Source of the DNA: an uncultured Pelagibacteraceae bacterium
Lineage (GTDB): Bacteria > Pseudomonadota > Alphaproteobacteria > Pelagibacterales > Pelagibacteraceae
DNA: 45,586 bases
Assembly: GCA_902558795.1 (NCBI GenBank)
Contig: CACEFI010000004.1
Coordinates: forward strand, 1 to 45,586
Reading direction: 5' to 3'
Position numbers and translations under genes: made by a program. Under the pieces are notes generated by a model. The model was not told the DNA's origin. It worked only from the letters and a program-made list of their open reading frames with translations, and searched no databases. Below are positions 32,935 through 41,679 of the stretch, piece after piece. Position 1 is the first letter of the stretch, and each line of letters opens with the position of its first letter.

Positions 32935-33674
32935 GTGGAAGATTAGAAGGTAAAAAAATCGTAGTAACTGCAGCAGGACAAGGAATAGGAAAAGCAACTG
33001 CGATTGCATTTCATAATGAAGGTGCAAATGTTACGGCAACAGATTTAAATGACAAAACCTTAGCTGATTTAAATAAAGAATATCCAAATATTAATGTTCA
33101 AAAGCTTGACTCAACTGACAATAATGCAATTTTAGAATTTGTAAAAACTTTAGATAAAGTAGATGTTTTATTTAATGCTGTAGGATTTGTTCATCATGGA
33201 AGTATTCTTGAGTGTGAAGATAATGATTGGAATTTTTCCTTTGATGTAAATGTAAAATCTATGTACCAAATGTGTAAAGCAATTTTACCTTTAATGGTTA
33301 AGGAAAATGGTGGAAGTATAATTAATGTTTCGTCATGCGCTTCAAGTTTAAAAGGATTTCCAAATAGATTTGTGTACGGAACTACAAAAGGTGCCGTTAT
33401 TGGATTAACTAAATCAATTGCAGCAGACTTTGTAAAACAAAATATAAGATGCAATTCTATTGCACCTGGAACAGTATTTTCACCTTCATGGCAAGACAGA
33501 GTAAATCAAAGCCCAGATCCAGTTCAGGCTAAAAAAGATTTTATAGCTAGACAACCGATGGGCAGATTAGGTACAGCAGAGGAAATCGCTGCTGTAGCTG
33601 TTTATCTAGCAGGTGATGATGCAACATTTACTACAGGAACAACAATTTCTGTTGATGGTGGAATTTCAATTTAA
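32931..33674 (+). CDS. BDH2-like SDR, probable 2-keto-3-deoxy-sugar-acid dehydrogenase
   Basis: The 247-residue SDR is strikingly like human BDH2/DHRS6 and bacterial 2-keto-3-deoxy-L-fuconate dehydrogenase: TAAGQGIGKATA (13-24), DVLFNAVGFVHHGSILECE, NVSSCASSLKG and the YGTTK catalytic pair, IRCNSIAPGTV. In the hydrolytic fucose pathway this enzyme oxidises the C4 hydroxyl of 2-keto-3-deoxy-L-fuconate with NAD. The next gene encodes the FAH-family hydrolase that would act on the resulting 2,4-diketo acid, which strongly supports this role. Substrate could equally be the rhamnose-derived analogue. Confidence 0.83.
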   Translation: MSGRLEGKKIVVTAAGQGIGKATAIAFHNEGANVTATDLNDKTLADLNKEYPNINVQKLDSTDNNAILEFVKTLDKVDVLFNAVGFVHHGSILECEDNDWNFSFDVNVKSMYQMCKAILPLMVKENGGSIINVSSCASSLKGFPNRFVYGTTKGAVIGLTKSIAADFVKQNIRCNSIAPGTVFSPSWQDRVNQSPDPVQAKKDFIARQPMGRLGTAEEIAAVAVYLAGDDATFTTGTTISVDGGISI

Positions 33675-33693
33675 CAATTAAAAGAGGAAAAAT

Positions 33694-34536
33694 ATGAAGT
33701 TATTAAGAGTAGGTCAAAAAGGAAGTGAAAAGCCAGCGGCACTAGATAAAGAAGGTAAAATCCGAGATATTAGCTCTCATATCAGAGACTTAAACCCTGA
33801 CTATGTAAATTTTGAAACTATATCAAAATTAGAAAATGTAGATTTATCTTCGTTACCTGAATTATCTTCAAGTGAACGAGTTGGTTCATGTGTAACAAAA
33901 CCAGGTAAGTTTGTTGCTATTGGTTTGAATTATTCTGATCACGCTGCTGAAACTGGAGCGGAAGTTCCATCAGAACCTATAATGTTCATGAAAGCTACTA
34001 GCTGTATTACTGGCCCTAATGATGATGTTGAAATTGTGTCAGGATCAAAAAAATTAGATTGGGAAGTTGAACTTGGAATTGTAATAGGAAAAGAAACAAA
34101 ACATATTTCTGAAGATAAAGCTCAAGATCATATTTTAGGATATTGTTTAGTAAATGATGTCAGTGAAAGAGAATGGCAAATTGAAAAAATGGGTCAATGG
34201 GTTAAGGGAAAATCACATGATACTTATGGACCAATTGGACCATATCTTGTTACAAAAGATGAAATATCAGACATCAATAATCTTAAAATGAGTTTAGATG
34301 TTAACGGTAATAGAATGCAAACAGGTAACACAAGTACAATGATATTTAATGTAAATGTAATTGTATCTTATGTAAGTAAGTTTATGTCTTTACAACCTGG
34401 CGATATAATAACTACAGGAACACCCCCAGGTGTTGGAATGGGAATGAAACCTCAACAATTCTTAAAAGCTGGTGATACAATGAAATTATCAATAGAAAAC
34501 TTAGGAGAGCAAAACTCGAAGGTAGTTGCTTTATAA
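33694..34536 (+). CDS. FAH-family 2,4-diketo-3-deoxy-sugar-acid hydrolase
   Basis: The 280-residue fumarylacetoacetase-family protein shows KFVAIGLNYSDHAAETG, MFMKATSCITGPNDD, DWEVELGIVIG with the metal-binding Glu residues, NDVSEREWQ, KGKSHDTYGPIGPYLV and ITTGTPPGVGMG. The full pattern is that of 2,4-diketo-3-deoxy-L-fuconate hydrolase (and proteins mislabelled ureidoglycolate lyase), which split the diketo acid into pyruvate and L-lactate. A good ribosome site (AGAGGAAAA) precedes it. With the BDH2-like SDR upstream and a dehydratase and lactonase downstream, it forms a deoxyhexose or hexonate breakdown module. Confidence 0.87.
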   Translation: MKLLRVGQKGSEKPAALDKEGKIRDISSHIRDLNPDYVNFETISKLENVDLSSLPELSSSERVGSCVTKPGKFVAIGLNYSDHAAETGAEVPSEPIMFMKATSCITGPNDDVEIVSGSKKLDWEVELGIVIGKETKHISEDKAQDHILGYCLVNDVSEREWQIEKMGQWVKGKSHDTYGPIGPYLVTKDEISDINNLKMSLDVNGNRMQTGNTSTMIFNVNVIVSYVSKFMSLQPGDIITTGTPPGVGMGMKPQQFLKAGDTMKLSIENLGEQNSKVVAL

Positions 34537-34542
34537 TTAATT

Positions 34543-35715
34543 GTGAAAATAACTTCTATTAAAAGTCATGTACTTAGATATGAGTTAGAAAAAGAACTTG
34601 GTTATTCACAACAATATTATAAACATCGTACAGCACATCTAGTTGAAGTCCAAACAGATGAAGGATTAACGGGTTGGGGTGAGTGTTTTGGTCCTGGAAA
34701 TATAGCTTTAGCGAACAAGTTTATTATTGAAAAGGTTATACAGCCTTTAGTAATTGGTGAAGACCCTTTAAATAAAGAACATATCTGGCAAAAAGTATAC
34801 AATCTTTTAAGAGATAGCGGTCAAAAGGGCATGCCAATTCAAGCATTATCTGGAGTGGATATTGCTTTATGGGATATTCTTGGAAAGAAAACAAATGCTC
34901 CTCTTTATCAACTTGTTGGTGGCAAATGTAATAATAAAGTTCCAGTGTATGGATATGGGATGATGTTGCAAAAAAAATCAGTTAATGAATTGATTACCTT
35001 ATTTAAAGAAGAGTCTAAGCAAATAAAATCAAAAAATTTTAAAGCCATGAAAATGAAAGTTGGATTAGGCCCAAGAGAAGATTTAAAATTGGTACAAGCT
35101 GTAAGAGACGCTGTTGGAAAAGATTTTAAATTAATGGTTGATGCAAATCATGCTTATAATTTGAAAGATGCTCTTTATGTTGGAAAAGCTTTAGATGAAC
35201 TAGATATTTATTGGTTTGAAGAACCTGTTGCTCCTGAGGATTATGAGGGTTACAGAGAATTAAAACAAAAAATCTCTACTAGTATTGCAGGAGGAGAAGC
35301 TGAATTTACTAAATATGGCTGGAATAAATTGATTTCAAATAAATGTATCGATATAGCTCAACCAGAGGTTTGTGGACTTGGTGGAATTACGGAGTATTTA
35401 AAAGTTGCAGCATTAGCACAAGCAAATTTTATTCCAGTAATTAATCATGTTTGGGGCTCTGCAATTAGTATTGCAGTTAACCTTCATTTGTTGACAGCAC
35501 AACCAGATATGCCTGGTGGATTATTTCCATCTAAATCTATGCTCGAGTTTGATACAACAGAGAAAAATATATTTATCACAGATTTGCCAAAGGAAGAATT
35601 TTCAATTTTAGATCAAGTTAAAAACAATAATGGTTTTGCATCAGTAACAGATAATATAGGCATAGGTATTAATCCTGATGAAGACTTTATAAAGGAGTTT
35701 GAAGTAAATGAATAA
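34543..35715 (+). CDS. Enolase-superfamily (mandelate racemase group) dehydratase/cycloisomerase
   Basis: The 390-residue protein starts with GTG and has the MR-group residues: the KMKVGLG pair of Lys, metal ligands in MVDANHAY, YWFEEP and AGGEAE, and the catalytic His in NHVWGS. Regions such as GWGECFGPG, LRDSGQKG and MLEFD recall D-galactarolactone cycloisomerase of Agrobacterium, so cycloisomerase is an alternative to dehydratase. The residue that normally forms an Asp-His dyad (QPD in the family) is Glu here (AQPEV). Between an FAH hydrolase gene and a lactonase gene, its most probable job is dehydrating the hexonate made by the lactonase to the 2-keto-3-deoxy acid. The stop overlaps the lactonase start by eight bases. 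Confidence 0.83.
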   Translation: MKITSIKSHVLRYELEKELGYSQQYYKHRTAHLVEVQTDEGLTGWGECFGPGNIALANKFIIEKVIQPLVIGEDPLNKEHIWQKVYNLLRDSGQKGMPIQALSGVDIALWDILGKKTNAPLYQLVGGKCNNKVPVYGYGMMLQKKSVNELITLFKEESKQIKSKNFKAMKMKVGLGPREDLKLVQAVRDAVGKDFKLMVDANHAYNLKDALYVGKALDELDIYWFEEPVAPEDYEGYRELKQKISTSIAGGEAEFTKYGWNKLISNKCIDIAQPEVCGLGGITEYLKVAALAQANFIPVINHVWGSAISIAVNLHLLTAQPDMPGGLFPSKSMLEFDTTEKNIFITDLPKEEFSILDQVKNNNGFASVTDNIGIGINPDEDFIKEFEVNE

Positions 35716-36619
35716 AATAAAAACCTCACAACCAAAACCTCTTTGGAAAATAAGGTGTACTTTAGGAGAAGGAACATTATGGGTTAATGAACATAACTCA
35801 ATTTATTTTGTAGATATTAAAAAAAAGAAAATTTGCTCTTTCAATATTAAAAATAAAAAAAAGAAAATTTTTAAAGTAAATAAAGAAATTGGTTTTATTG
35901 CACATATCAAAGATCATATTTTTATTTTAGGGCTACAGGGCGAATTAAGAATTCAAAATCTAAAATCAAAAAAAATTTTAAAATCAATTAAGATAGAACC
36001 AAACTTAAAATTAAACAGAATTAATGATGGAAAAACAGATCCAGCTGGAAATCTTTGGTTTGGCACTATGGACAATTTGGAAAGAAAAATTGAAAAAGGT
36101 TCTTTATACAAATTAGATAAAAATTTTAGATTAATAAGAGTTGATAAAAATTATAGAATTACAAATGGACCAGCATTTATTGATCAGTATAATTTTTATC
36201 ACACCGATAGCCCAAAAAAAACTATCTATAAAATTAAGATAAATAAAAATAACCAAATAGTTAGTAAAAAAATATTTAAAAAATTATCACCCGAAGAAGG
36301 TTCACCAGATGGAATGACTTTGGATAATAATAAAAATTTATGGGTAGCGCATTTTAATGGCGCTTGTATTTCTGTTTTTAATCAAAAAGCAAAATTAATT
36401 CACAGAATTCAGTTTCCAGCAAAAAATATCACTAATTGTGCATTTGGAGGTAAAAATATTAAAGAACTTTACGTTTCAACAGCAACAAAAGGTATGAGCA
36501 AAGCTGATTTGCGAAAATTTAGATATTCAGGATTCTTTTTTAGTGTAAAAACAAATGTAAGAGGAGTTTTACAAAAAAAATTTATATTAAGTAATGAAGA
36601 AAAGAGATCTTTACTATGA
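35708..36619 (+). CDS. SMP-30/gluconolactonase-family sugar lactonase
   Basis: The 303-residue protein is a six-bladed beta-propeller lactonase. The metal site is readable: Glu in LGEGTLW, Asn in NRINDGKTD, Asn in ITNGPAF and Asp in GSPDGMT. The GNLWFGTMD and NLWVAHFNGACI strands are typical. It hydrolyses aldonolactones made by aldose dehydrogenases to the free acids, feeding the dehydratases. No signal peptide is present, so it works in the cytoplasm. It overlaps the preceding gene by eight bases and the PEP carboxylase start by 26 bases, a tight end to the catabolic unit. Confidence 0.88.
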   Translation: MNKIKTSQPKPLWKIRCTLGEGTLWVNEHNSIYFVDIKKKKICSFNIKNKKKKIFKVNKEIGFIAHIKDHIFILGLQGELRIQNLKSKKILKSIKIEPNLKLNRINDGKTDPAGNLWFGTMDNLERKIEKGSLYKLDKNFRLIRVDKNYRITNGPAFIDQYNFYHTDSPKKTIYKIKINKNNQIVSKKIFKKLSPEEGSPDGMTLDNNKNLWVAHFNGACISVFNQKAKLIHRIQFPAKNITNCAFGGKNIKELYVSTATKGMSKADLRKFRYSGFFFSVKTNVRGVLQKKFILSNEEKRSLL

Positions 36620-39284
36620 ACGAATACCTACAAAGCTTTTAAGAGAAGATATTAGGTTATTAGGAACTTTCCTTGGAAGAGTAATTAAAGATCAAGAAGG
36701 ACCAGCTTTTTTTAAAATTGTTGAAAGATTAAGATTACTATCCAAAAACACATTACTAGATAAAAACAAAAGTAAAGTTTTTTTAAAAATATCAAAAGAA
36801 GTAAAAAAACTTTCGCCAGAAAAAACTTTTAAAATCACAAGGGCTTTTTCGCACATCCTTAATCTGATGAATTTGGCTGAGTCTTTAGATGCATCTAGGA
36901 AACTAAACGAGTATGAAAATCCTTTTTTTAAAAGCAAAAATCAAAATTTGTTTATTGAGGATATTATTGAGGGACTTTTTAAAAATAAAGATATTTCAAA
37001 TAATAAAATTTATGATCTAGCAACAAAGTTAGATATTGGGATTGTTCTTACTGCTCATCCAACAGAAGTTAAAAGAAGAACCTTAATTCAAAAATATGCA
37101 AATTTGATATCAATTATGGAGCAAAGACATCTCTATAAAAAATATCCCTCAAAAATCGTAGAATTAGATAGAAAACTATATTCAGAAATAGCAATTATTT
37201 GGAAAACAGATGAACTAAAAAGGATAAAACCTTCTCCATTAGATGAAGCAAGATGGGGACTAGCTGTAATTGAGGATAGTTTGTGGGATACTATTCCAAA
37301 GGTTTACAAAAGATTGAATGATATCTTTAGAAAAAATTTAAACAAAGACTTACCAAGAAATTTTAATCCTATTCAATTTGGTTCATGGATGGGTGGAGAC
37401 AGAGATGGAAATCCAAATGTAACTGCAGAAGTAACAAAGAAAGTAATTTTATTTTCTAGATGGCAAGCTGCAAAATTATACGAGAAAGAACTTACTCAAT
37501 TAATTCAAGATTTATCTATGGAGAAATGTTCTCCTGCAATCAGCAGAGCCACTGGAAAAAGTTTTGAACCTTACAGAGTTTATTTAAGACCATTAAGAGA
37601 TAAAGTAAGAAATACTCATCAATTAATAGAAGCACATATAAACCATAATAAGCCTTTAAATGAAAAAAAATTACTTCAAAATAAGTATGAGATTATTAAT
37701 CCTTTAAGAGAAGTTAGAAGCTCCCTAAATCAGAATAAAGGTCAACATATTGCAAATGCCGATTTATTGGACTTAATTAGAAGAGTTAGGTGTTTTGGTA
37801 TAAATCTTGCAAGATTAGATATAAGACAAGAATCTGATCGACATGAAAAACTTTTAAATGAGATATTTAAAAAGAAATATAAAATTAATTTTTCTTCTTT
37901 AAGTGAAGTAGAAAAAATAAAACTTTTAAATAAAAATATTAAACAAGGAAAATCTTTTGTAGATAAAATAAATATTCGAGATAAAGAAAACAAAGAAGTG
38001 TGGAACACTTTTAAACAAATTGCTAAAGAACCAGAACAATGCTTAGGTGCTTATGTAATATCGATGACATCCACTGCATCTGATATTTTATCTGTTTATT
38101 TTTTACAAATGCAAGCACAAACAAAAAATTTATTAAGAGTTGTACCACTTTTTGAAACTTTAGATGATCTAAAAAATGCTAACGAAGTTATGACAAATTT
38201 ATTTAAACTTCCCTGGTACAGAAAAATTATTAATTCAAAACAAGAAGTAATGATTGGATATTCAGATTCAAGTAAAGATGCTGGAAAATTATCTGCAAGT
38301 TGGCATCAATACAAACTTCAAGAACAGCTTAGAAATTTAGCAAAAAAATATAAAATTGATCTTGTTTTCTTCCACGGAAGAGGAGGATCTCCAGGAAGAG
38401 GAGGTGGTCCAATCCAGGCTACTTTAAAATCACAACCTTCAGGCACAGTTAATGGAAAAATTAGAATTACTGATCAAGGAGAGGTAATTCAACAAAAATA
38501 TGGTTATAAACCTTTAGCTGAATATAATTTATGTAGTTATATAGGTGCTGTAATGGATGCTACTTTAAACCCTCCACCAAGATCAAAAACTAATTGGCGT
38601 GAATTAATTCAAAAAATGTCAGAAATTTCTACATCTTCGTATAGAAAATATTTAAATCAAAGTGAGGATTTTATTCGTTACTTCAAAACTGTTACGCCAC
38701 ACAAATCACTAGGAAAACTTGCAATTGGATCAAGACCAACCAAAAGAAAGAATGTCGATAATATTCAAAGTTTAAGAGCTATTCCATGGGTATTTGCTTG
38801 GACACAAATTAGACTAATGTTACCCGCTTGGCTTGGTACAACTGAAGCACTTAGATATGGTTCAATTAAAAAGTTTAAAAGAACAATGACTGACATGGAA
38901 AGAAATTGGCCATACTTTGTATCAACTATGGATATTTTAGATATGGTAATTTCTAAGGTGGATCCAGAAATCTCAGTTATTTATGAAAATAATTTAGCTG
39001 ATACTTCATTAAAAAGAATTGGTAAAAAATTAAGATTTCAATTTGAGGCGTTGGTCAAATTACACAATAAAATTACGCCTAAAGAAGTGGTAAAAGAAAG
39101 AAAAGAATTTAGAAAGTCATTGTTTATAAGAAATAACTATACAGAGATGTTAAATATACTGCAGGCGAATGTGATGAATAAATTAACAAATAAAAAATAT
39201 AAAAATTTAGATAAAAAATTTCTTGAAGATGCATTAATGACATCGATTGCAGGTATTTCTGCAGCCATGAAAAATACAGGATAA
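36594..39284 (+). CDS. ppc: Phosphoenolpyruvate carboxylase
   Basis: The 896-residue protein is a complete PEP carboxylase. It has the catalytic His155 in LTAHPTE, GSWMGGDRDGNPNV near 266, the GYSDSSKDAG loop, the mobile FHGRGGSPGRGGGP loop with the second catalytic His, and ends in NTG like other members. It makes oxaloacetate from PEP and bicarbonate to refill the TCA cycle. The N-terminal region is Lys-rich. The ATG lies 26 bases inside the lactonase gene; no later in-frame ATG precedes the conserved region, so the overlap seems real. It marks the change from accessory catabolism to core metabolism. Confidence 0.97.
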   Translation: MKKRDLYYERIPTKLLREDIRLLGTFLGRVIKDQEGPAFFKIVERLRLLSKNTLLDKNKSKVFLKISKEVKKLSPEKTFKITRAFSHILNLMNLAESLDASRKLNEYENPFFKSKNQNLFIEDIIEGLFKNKDISNNKIYDLATKLDIGIVLTAHPTEVKRRTLIQKYANLISIMEQRHLYKKYPSKIVELDRKLYSEIAIIWKTDELKRIKPSPLDEARWGLAVIEDSLWDTIPKVYKRLNDIFRKNLNKDLPRNFNPIQFGSWMGGDRDGNPNVTAEVTKKVILFSRWQAAKLYEKELTQLIQDLSMEKCSPAISRATGKSFEPYRVYLRPLRDKVRNTHQLIEAHINHNKPLNEKKLLQNKYEIINPLREVRSSLNQNKGQHIANADLLDLIRRVRCFGINLARLDIRQESDRHEKLLNEIFKKKYKINFSSLSEVEKIKLLNKNIKQGKSFVDKINIRDKENKEVWNTFKQIAKEPEQCLGAYVISMTSTASDILSVYFLQMQAQTKNLLRVVPLFETLDDLKNANEVMTNLFKLPWYRKIINSKQEVMIGYSDSSKDAGKLSASWHQYKLQEQLRNLAKKYKIDLVFFHGRGGSPGRGGGPIQATLKSQPSGTVNGKIRITDQGEVIQQKYGYKPLAEYNLCSYIGAVMDATLNPPPRSKTNWRELIQKMSEISTSSYRKYLNQSEDFIRYFKTVTPHKSLGKLAIGSRPTKRKNVDNIQSLRAIPWVFAWTQIRLMLPAWLGTTEALRYGSIKKFKRTMTDMERNWPYFVSTMDILDMVISKVDPEISVIYENNLADTSLKRIGKKLRFQFEALVKLHNKITPKEVVKERKEFRKSLFIRNNYTEMLNILQANVMNKLTNKKYKNLDKKFLEDALMTSIAGISAAMKNTG

Positions 39285-39992
39285 ATGTTTGAATATTTAA
39301 TTGCTTTTGGAGCAGGTCTTATAAGTTTTTTGTCTCCTTGTGTTCTACCTTTAATACCTGGATATATTTCATATATCTCTGGTCAATCGTTACAAGAAAT
39401 TTTAAATCAAAAAAAAATAAATTTTTTTCCATTAATTTTATTTTGTTTGGGTTTCTCAACTGTATTCGTAATTTTAGGAGCATCAGCATCTTTTTTAGGA
39501 CAGGCACTTTTACAAAATTCCGAAGTATTAAGAATTTCAGCTGGAATAGTTATAATAATTTTTTCACTTCAATTAATTGGAATAATCAATATTCCATACT
39601 TAAATTTTGAAAAAAGATTTGATGCAAAAGAGTCAAGGAATATTCTTTTTCCATATGTGATTGGTGTTGCTTTTGGTTTTGGCTGGACACCATGTATTGG
39701 TCCAATTTTAGGTTCAATTTTAGCTTTAGCATCAATTGAAGAAACATTATCTAGAGCTGTAATATTATTAATTTCTTACTCATTAGGTCTTGCTATTCCA
39801 TTTGTTTTGTCTGGATACTTAATTCAAAGATTTTTATTATTTTCTAAAAATTTTAAGAAAAATATTAATTTAATATCAAAAATTGGTGGAATAACTCTAT
39901 TAGTTACAGGTATTTTGATTTTAACAAACCAATTACAGGCGATTGGTTTCTACATAATTAAAATTTTTCCATTTATGCAAAATTTCGGTTAA
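39285..39992 (+). CDS. ccdA: CcdA-type cytochrome c biogenesis/thiol transporter
   Basis: The 235-residue membrane protein has six hydrophobic helices and the two CcdA/DsbD cysteine motifs, LSPCVLPLIPGYISYISG (about 16-33) and GWTPCIGPILGS in the fourth segment. It passes electrons from cytoplasmic thioredoxin to periplasmic thiol proteins for haem attachment to cytochrome c. It begins directly after the ppc stop codon. The secreted thioredoxin-like protein encoded at 43122-43490 could be a periplasmic partner, though they are not adjacent. Confidence 0.92.
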   Translation: MFEYLIAFGAGLISFLSPCVLPLIPGYISYISGQSLQEILNQKKINFFPLILFCLGFSTVFVILGASASFLGQALLQNSEVLRISAGIVIIIFSLQLIGIINIPYLNFEKRFDAKESRNILFPYVIGVAFGFGWTPCIGPILGSILALASIEETLSRAVILLISYSLGLAIPFVLSGYLIQRFLLFSKNFKKNINLISKIGGITLLVTGILILTNQLQAIGFYIIKIFPFMQNFG

Positions 39993-40001
39993 AAGTGATT
40001 A

Positions 40002-40589
40002 ATGAAAATTTATCAAATAGACTCAAGTGCTAGAAAAAAAGGCTCTACTTCAAGAGCATTAGCTAAAAAAGTACTGGATAAAATTAAAAAACCTGATGAT
40101 GAGGTTATCTATAGAGATTTAGATGATGAAATGCTTTTTGTAAGTGGCTTGACTGAATCTGGTATGAAAATTGATGAAAAAGACCAAACTGAAGAACATA
40201 AAAAAATGTTTAATCTGTCAGATAAGCTTGTTAAAGAATTAAAAGATAGTGATGTAATTATAATTTCTGCTCCAATTTATAATTATGGCCCTCCAGCAAC
40301 ACTTAAAGCATGGTCTGATTTAGCTGCTAGAGTTGGTGAGACTTTCAAGTTTAAATCTGATGGAAGAAGAGAGGGTTTGTTAAAAAACAAACGTGCTTAT
40401 TTAGTTATTACTTCTGGGGGTACAAAATTGAACTCAAAAGAAGATTTTTTAACTCCATGGTTAAAATATATATTAAATTTTTTTGGTATAGAAAAAGTTG
40501 ACGTAATTAGCGCTGATCAAATGGCATTAGATTATGAAAAATCAATCAAAGATGCTGAAGCACAAATAGAAAATTTATCTAAAGATTAG
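40002..40589 (+). CDS. azoR: FMN-dependent NADH-azoreductase/quinone reductase
   Basis: The 195-residue flavodoxin-like protein matches AzoR: IDSSARKKGSTSRALA at the phosphate-binding N-terminus, APIYNYGPPATLKAWSD near 88-104, ETFKFKSDGRREGLL and YLVITSGGTK. It transfers electrons from NADH via FMN to quinones and azo compounds and is generally seen as protective against electrophilic quinones. It starts nine bases after ccdA on the same strand. The usual length is about 200 residues, so it is complete. Confidence 0.9.
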   Translation: MKIYQIDSSARKKGSTSRALAKKVLDKIKKPDDEVIYRDLDDEMLFVSGLTESGMKIDEKDQTEEHKKMFNLSDKLVKELKDSDVIIISAPIYNYGPPATLKAWSDLAARVGETFKFKSDGRREGLLKNKRAYLVITSGGTKLNSKEDFLTPWLKYILNFFGIEKVDVISADQMALDYEKSIKDAEAQIENLSKD

Positions 40590-40674
40590 CCAAAACTTAA
40601 TTCAAAGACTTAAATATAAACAAATTGAAATTTTCAGTCATTGTTTTGACATATTTTTTTTGCTAACATCATTT

Positions 40675-41184
40675 ATGAGAAAAATTTTCTTACTTGTTTT
40701 ATTCAGTTTACTATTTTTTACAAATTCAAATGCTGCATGCGACGATCCATTGACTGATGGAGTAGACTACTCAAATTGTAGATTTTCGGATGCACAGGAT
40801 TTACAAGGTAGTTATCTTCCTAATTCAAATCTTTCATTTGCAAGTTTTATACAAGTTAATTTTGATAAAAGTATAATGATGAATTCAAACTTATCATTTG
40901 GAACTTTTCCAGAGTCTACTTTCGTTAGAGCAAATTTATATGAAACAATTTCTATTGGAGCGAATTTTGAAAAAACTAATTTCTCAGGTTCTAATCTTAC
41001 AAGAGTTGATTTTATGGGAGCAACTTTAATTGAAGCAAATTTTCAAAATGCAAATTTAATGGAAGCAAATTTTACTTCATCTAATATCACTAATGCTAAT
41101 TTTGATGGTGCTAACTTGATTGGAGCGACTTGGACTGGTGGTGAAACTTGTGGACCAGGTTCAATTGGCACATGTAATAAGTAA
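40675..41184 (+). CDS. Secreted pentapeptide-repeat protein
   Basis: The track starts at a TTG (40660), but the ATG at 40675 gives MRKIFLLVLFSLLFFTNSNA, a clean signal peptide cut before ACDDPL. The mature part of about 150 residues is a run of pentapeptide repeats of A(N/D)(L/F)xx type, such as GANFEKTNFSGSNL and EANFQNANLMEANF, which form a right-handed quadrilateral beta helix. It ends TCGPGSIGTCNK, so with CDDPL there are Cys at both ends that could be bridged in the periplasm. Such small secreted repeat proteins are common in marine bacteria and their role is unknown. Confidence 0.85.
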   Translation: MRKIFLLVLFSLLFFTNSNAACDDPLTDGVDYSNCRFSDAQDLQGSYLPNSNLSFASFIQVNFDKSIMMNSNLSFGTFPESTFVRANLYETISIGANFEKTNFSGSNLTRVDFMGATLIEANFQNANLMEANFTSSNITNANFDGANLIGATWTGGETCGPGSIGTCNK

Positions 41185-41186
41185 AA

Positions 41187-41477
41187 ATGAATACTGCTAT
41201 CAAAACTGATGATGTAATATTCAATTTTTTTAAACAAATTTGTGATGAAAAAGATGACCAAAAATGTATTGAGCTTGGAAATGAATGGATAAAAGCTATG
41301 GAAACAAATTTATCAACTATGGAAGCAAATCTTAATGGTGCTGATAAATTAAAACATCAAGATGATATCAAAAGTAATCGTGATCATTTAAACAGTCTTA
41401 AAACAAAAAACTCATCAGAATGGCGAGAATATGCAACCCAATGTATGATTGAGATAATGAATCATAAAAGCCAATAA
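41187..41477 (+). CDS. Small hypothetical protein
   Basis: The 96-residue protein has no family I recognise. It is hydrophilic and helix-prone, with charged stretches such as NEWIKAMETNLSTMEANL and HQDDIKSNRDHLNSLKTK that could form a helical bundle, and three Cys residues. There is no signal peptide or membrane segment. It begins two bases after the pentapeptide protein stop and is followed two bases on by a tiny ORF, so translation is likely coupled. Codon use resembles its neighbours, which supports it being a real gene. Confidence 0.6.
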   Translation: MNTAIKTDDVIFNFFKQICDEKDDQKCIELGNEWIKAMETNLSTMEANLNGADKLKHQDDIKSNRDHLNSLKTKNSSEWREYATQCMIEIMNHKSQ

Positions 41478-41479
41478 TA

Positions 41480-41569
41480 ATGAGCAATCAAGAGAGAGTT
41501 TTTATTATTATTTGTTGTTCATTAATAATATTTACTCTTTATTATCTAATAGAGAAGCATTTGCTTTAA
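41480..41569 (+). CDS. Possible 29-residue membrane peptide
   Basis: Too short for the ORF track. ATG at 41480, two bases after the previous stop, reads MSNQERVFIIICCSLIIFTLYY and ends with LIEKHLL. It would be a single membrane-spanning helix with a charged tip at each end. The evidence is only the position and the hydrophobic pattern; an AT-rich sequence often gives such ORFs by chance. Confidence 0.35.
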   Translation: MSNQERVFIIICCSLIIFTLYYLIEKHLL

Positions 41570-41602
41570 ATAAACCTTCCCTTAAGATAAGAAATATACT
41601 AT

Positions 41603-41679
41603 TAAGTGCTAAAAGGGGTGTCTTAACAGACTGAGATTATACCCTAAGAACCTGTCCGGTAATTCAGAAAGGGAGAATA
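41603..41679 (+). promoter_or_regulatory. TPP riboswitch
   Basis: The core of the thiamine pyrophosphate aptamer (Thi box) is readable: AAAAGGGGTGTC, a short P3 hairpin GTCTTAACAGAC, CTGAGA, ACCC that pairs with GGGT, GAACCTG, and AGAAAGGGAG at the 3' side. P3 and P5 are shorter than in E. coli. The last conserved bases (AAGGGAG) double as the ribosome site of the ThiV-like gene, whose ATG is at 41680, so ligand binding probably blocks translation. An upstream TTCCCTT (41578-41584) could pair with AAGGGAG in an alternative structure. Confidence 0.9.

Noticed and set aside
40645-40650. TTGACA before the pentapeptide protein as a -35 box
   Set aside because: No matching -10 box at normal spacing, and the start codon would be too close.
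40660-40674. TTG start of the pentapeptide protein
   Set aside because: The ATG at 40675 gives a proper signal peptide; the added MLTSF is not needed.
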